From Polaribacter sp. Hel_I_88 (GTDB taxonomy: Bacteria; Bacteroidota; Bacteroidia; Flavobacteriales; Flavobacteriaceae), in assembly GCF_000687935.1 (NCBI RefSeq), contig NZ_JHZZ01000001.1, forward strand, positions 124,001 through 188,000: a DNA stretch of 64,000 nt. Reading direction: 5' to 3'. The position numbers and the translations under genes are program-made. Positions 63,991 to 64,000 of this stretch are shown here, one piece after another (the first letter of the stretch is position 1; each line of letters opens with the position of its first letter). Below the pieces are notes generated by a model. It ran no database searches. It was given only the letters and a program-made list of their open reading frames with translations, and had not been told where the DNA came from.

Positions 63991-64000
63991 TTAATTCATA

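Overview
The window is AT-rich chromosomal DNA of a marine Bacteroidota of the family Flavobacteriaceae, probably close to Polaribacter or Tenacibaculum (genus is a guess). Support for this: type IX secretion (T9SS) C-terminal signals of both type A and type B, the Bacteroidota promoter form (TTTG, about 19 nt, TAnnTTTG), the small CAL67264-type membrane protein beside ettA, a secreted GH20 hexosaminidase, and intergenic repeats of a style I associate with flavobacteria. I saw no rRNA, tRNA, CRISPR array, integrase or transposase gene.

Layout. 1-9044 (+): end of an AI-2E-type membrane protein, a THUMP-like methyltransferase, fdhD overlapping an FdhF/YdeP-type molybdopterin oxidoreductase, a secreted protein built of three related modules, a GH20 hexosaminidase and a small membrane protein. 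9186-13191 (-): ettA, a 58-aa membrane protein and a FadH-like dienoyl-CoA reductase. 13404-14792 (+): aldehyde dehydrogenase. 14909-18995 (-): a redox/electrophile-stress group with two pirins, a MarR regulator, a cysteine-less glutaredoxin-like protein, an FMN reductase and OsmC. A 23-copy heptanucleotide array sits next to the marR start codon. 19224-21092 (+): a lone GHKL ATPase with a C-terminal PD-(D/E)xK-like nuclease domain, a defence candidate.

21374-31543 (-) is a long co-directional set: coiled-coil protein, RHH/MazF toxin-antitoxin pair, unknown 345-aa protein, AAA+ ATPase, NUDIX hydrolase, unknown 411-aa protein (DUF6638-like from memory) and two membrane proteins. It looks like one multiprotein system of unknown role. 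31762-36216 (+): a 1484-aa T9SS type B surface protein. 36904-41584 (-): rimP-nusA-infB with a consensus promoter and an intrinsic terminator in the leader. 41780-47489: a universal stress protein, a cassette-like stretch with small ORFs and a thioredoxin-fold lipoprotein, recR (-) and a sodium:solute symporter. 47577-48442: small unknown genes, one with a decayed tandem copy of its tail. 48959-63930 (+): two giant T9SS type A surface proteins (2972 and 1924 aa) that share a 563-aa C-terminal module; the first carries 17 related repeats of about 82 aa.

The most unusual layer is in the gaps. At least six families of short repeats occur: AGGTTT/AAACCT palindromes, hairpins just 5' of start codons, 13-nt hairpins, large structured elements, degenerate CAGT or AGTTGGAAG arrays that begin at stop codons, and a MITE-like GCCACGAATTC element. 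The best candidates for undescribed systems are the GHKL-nuclease protein, the coiled-coil/AAA+/NUDIX operon, the stop-codon-anchored arrays and the nusA-operon leader.
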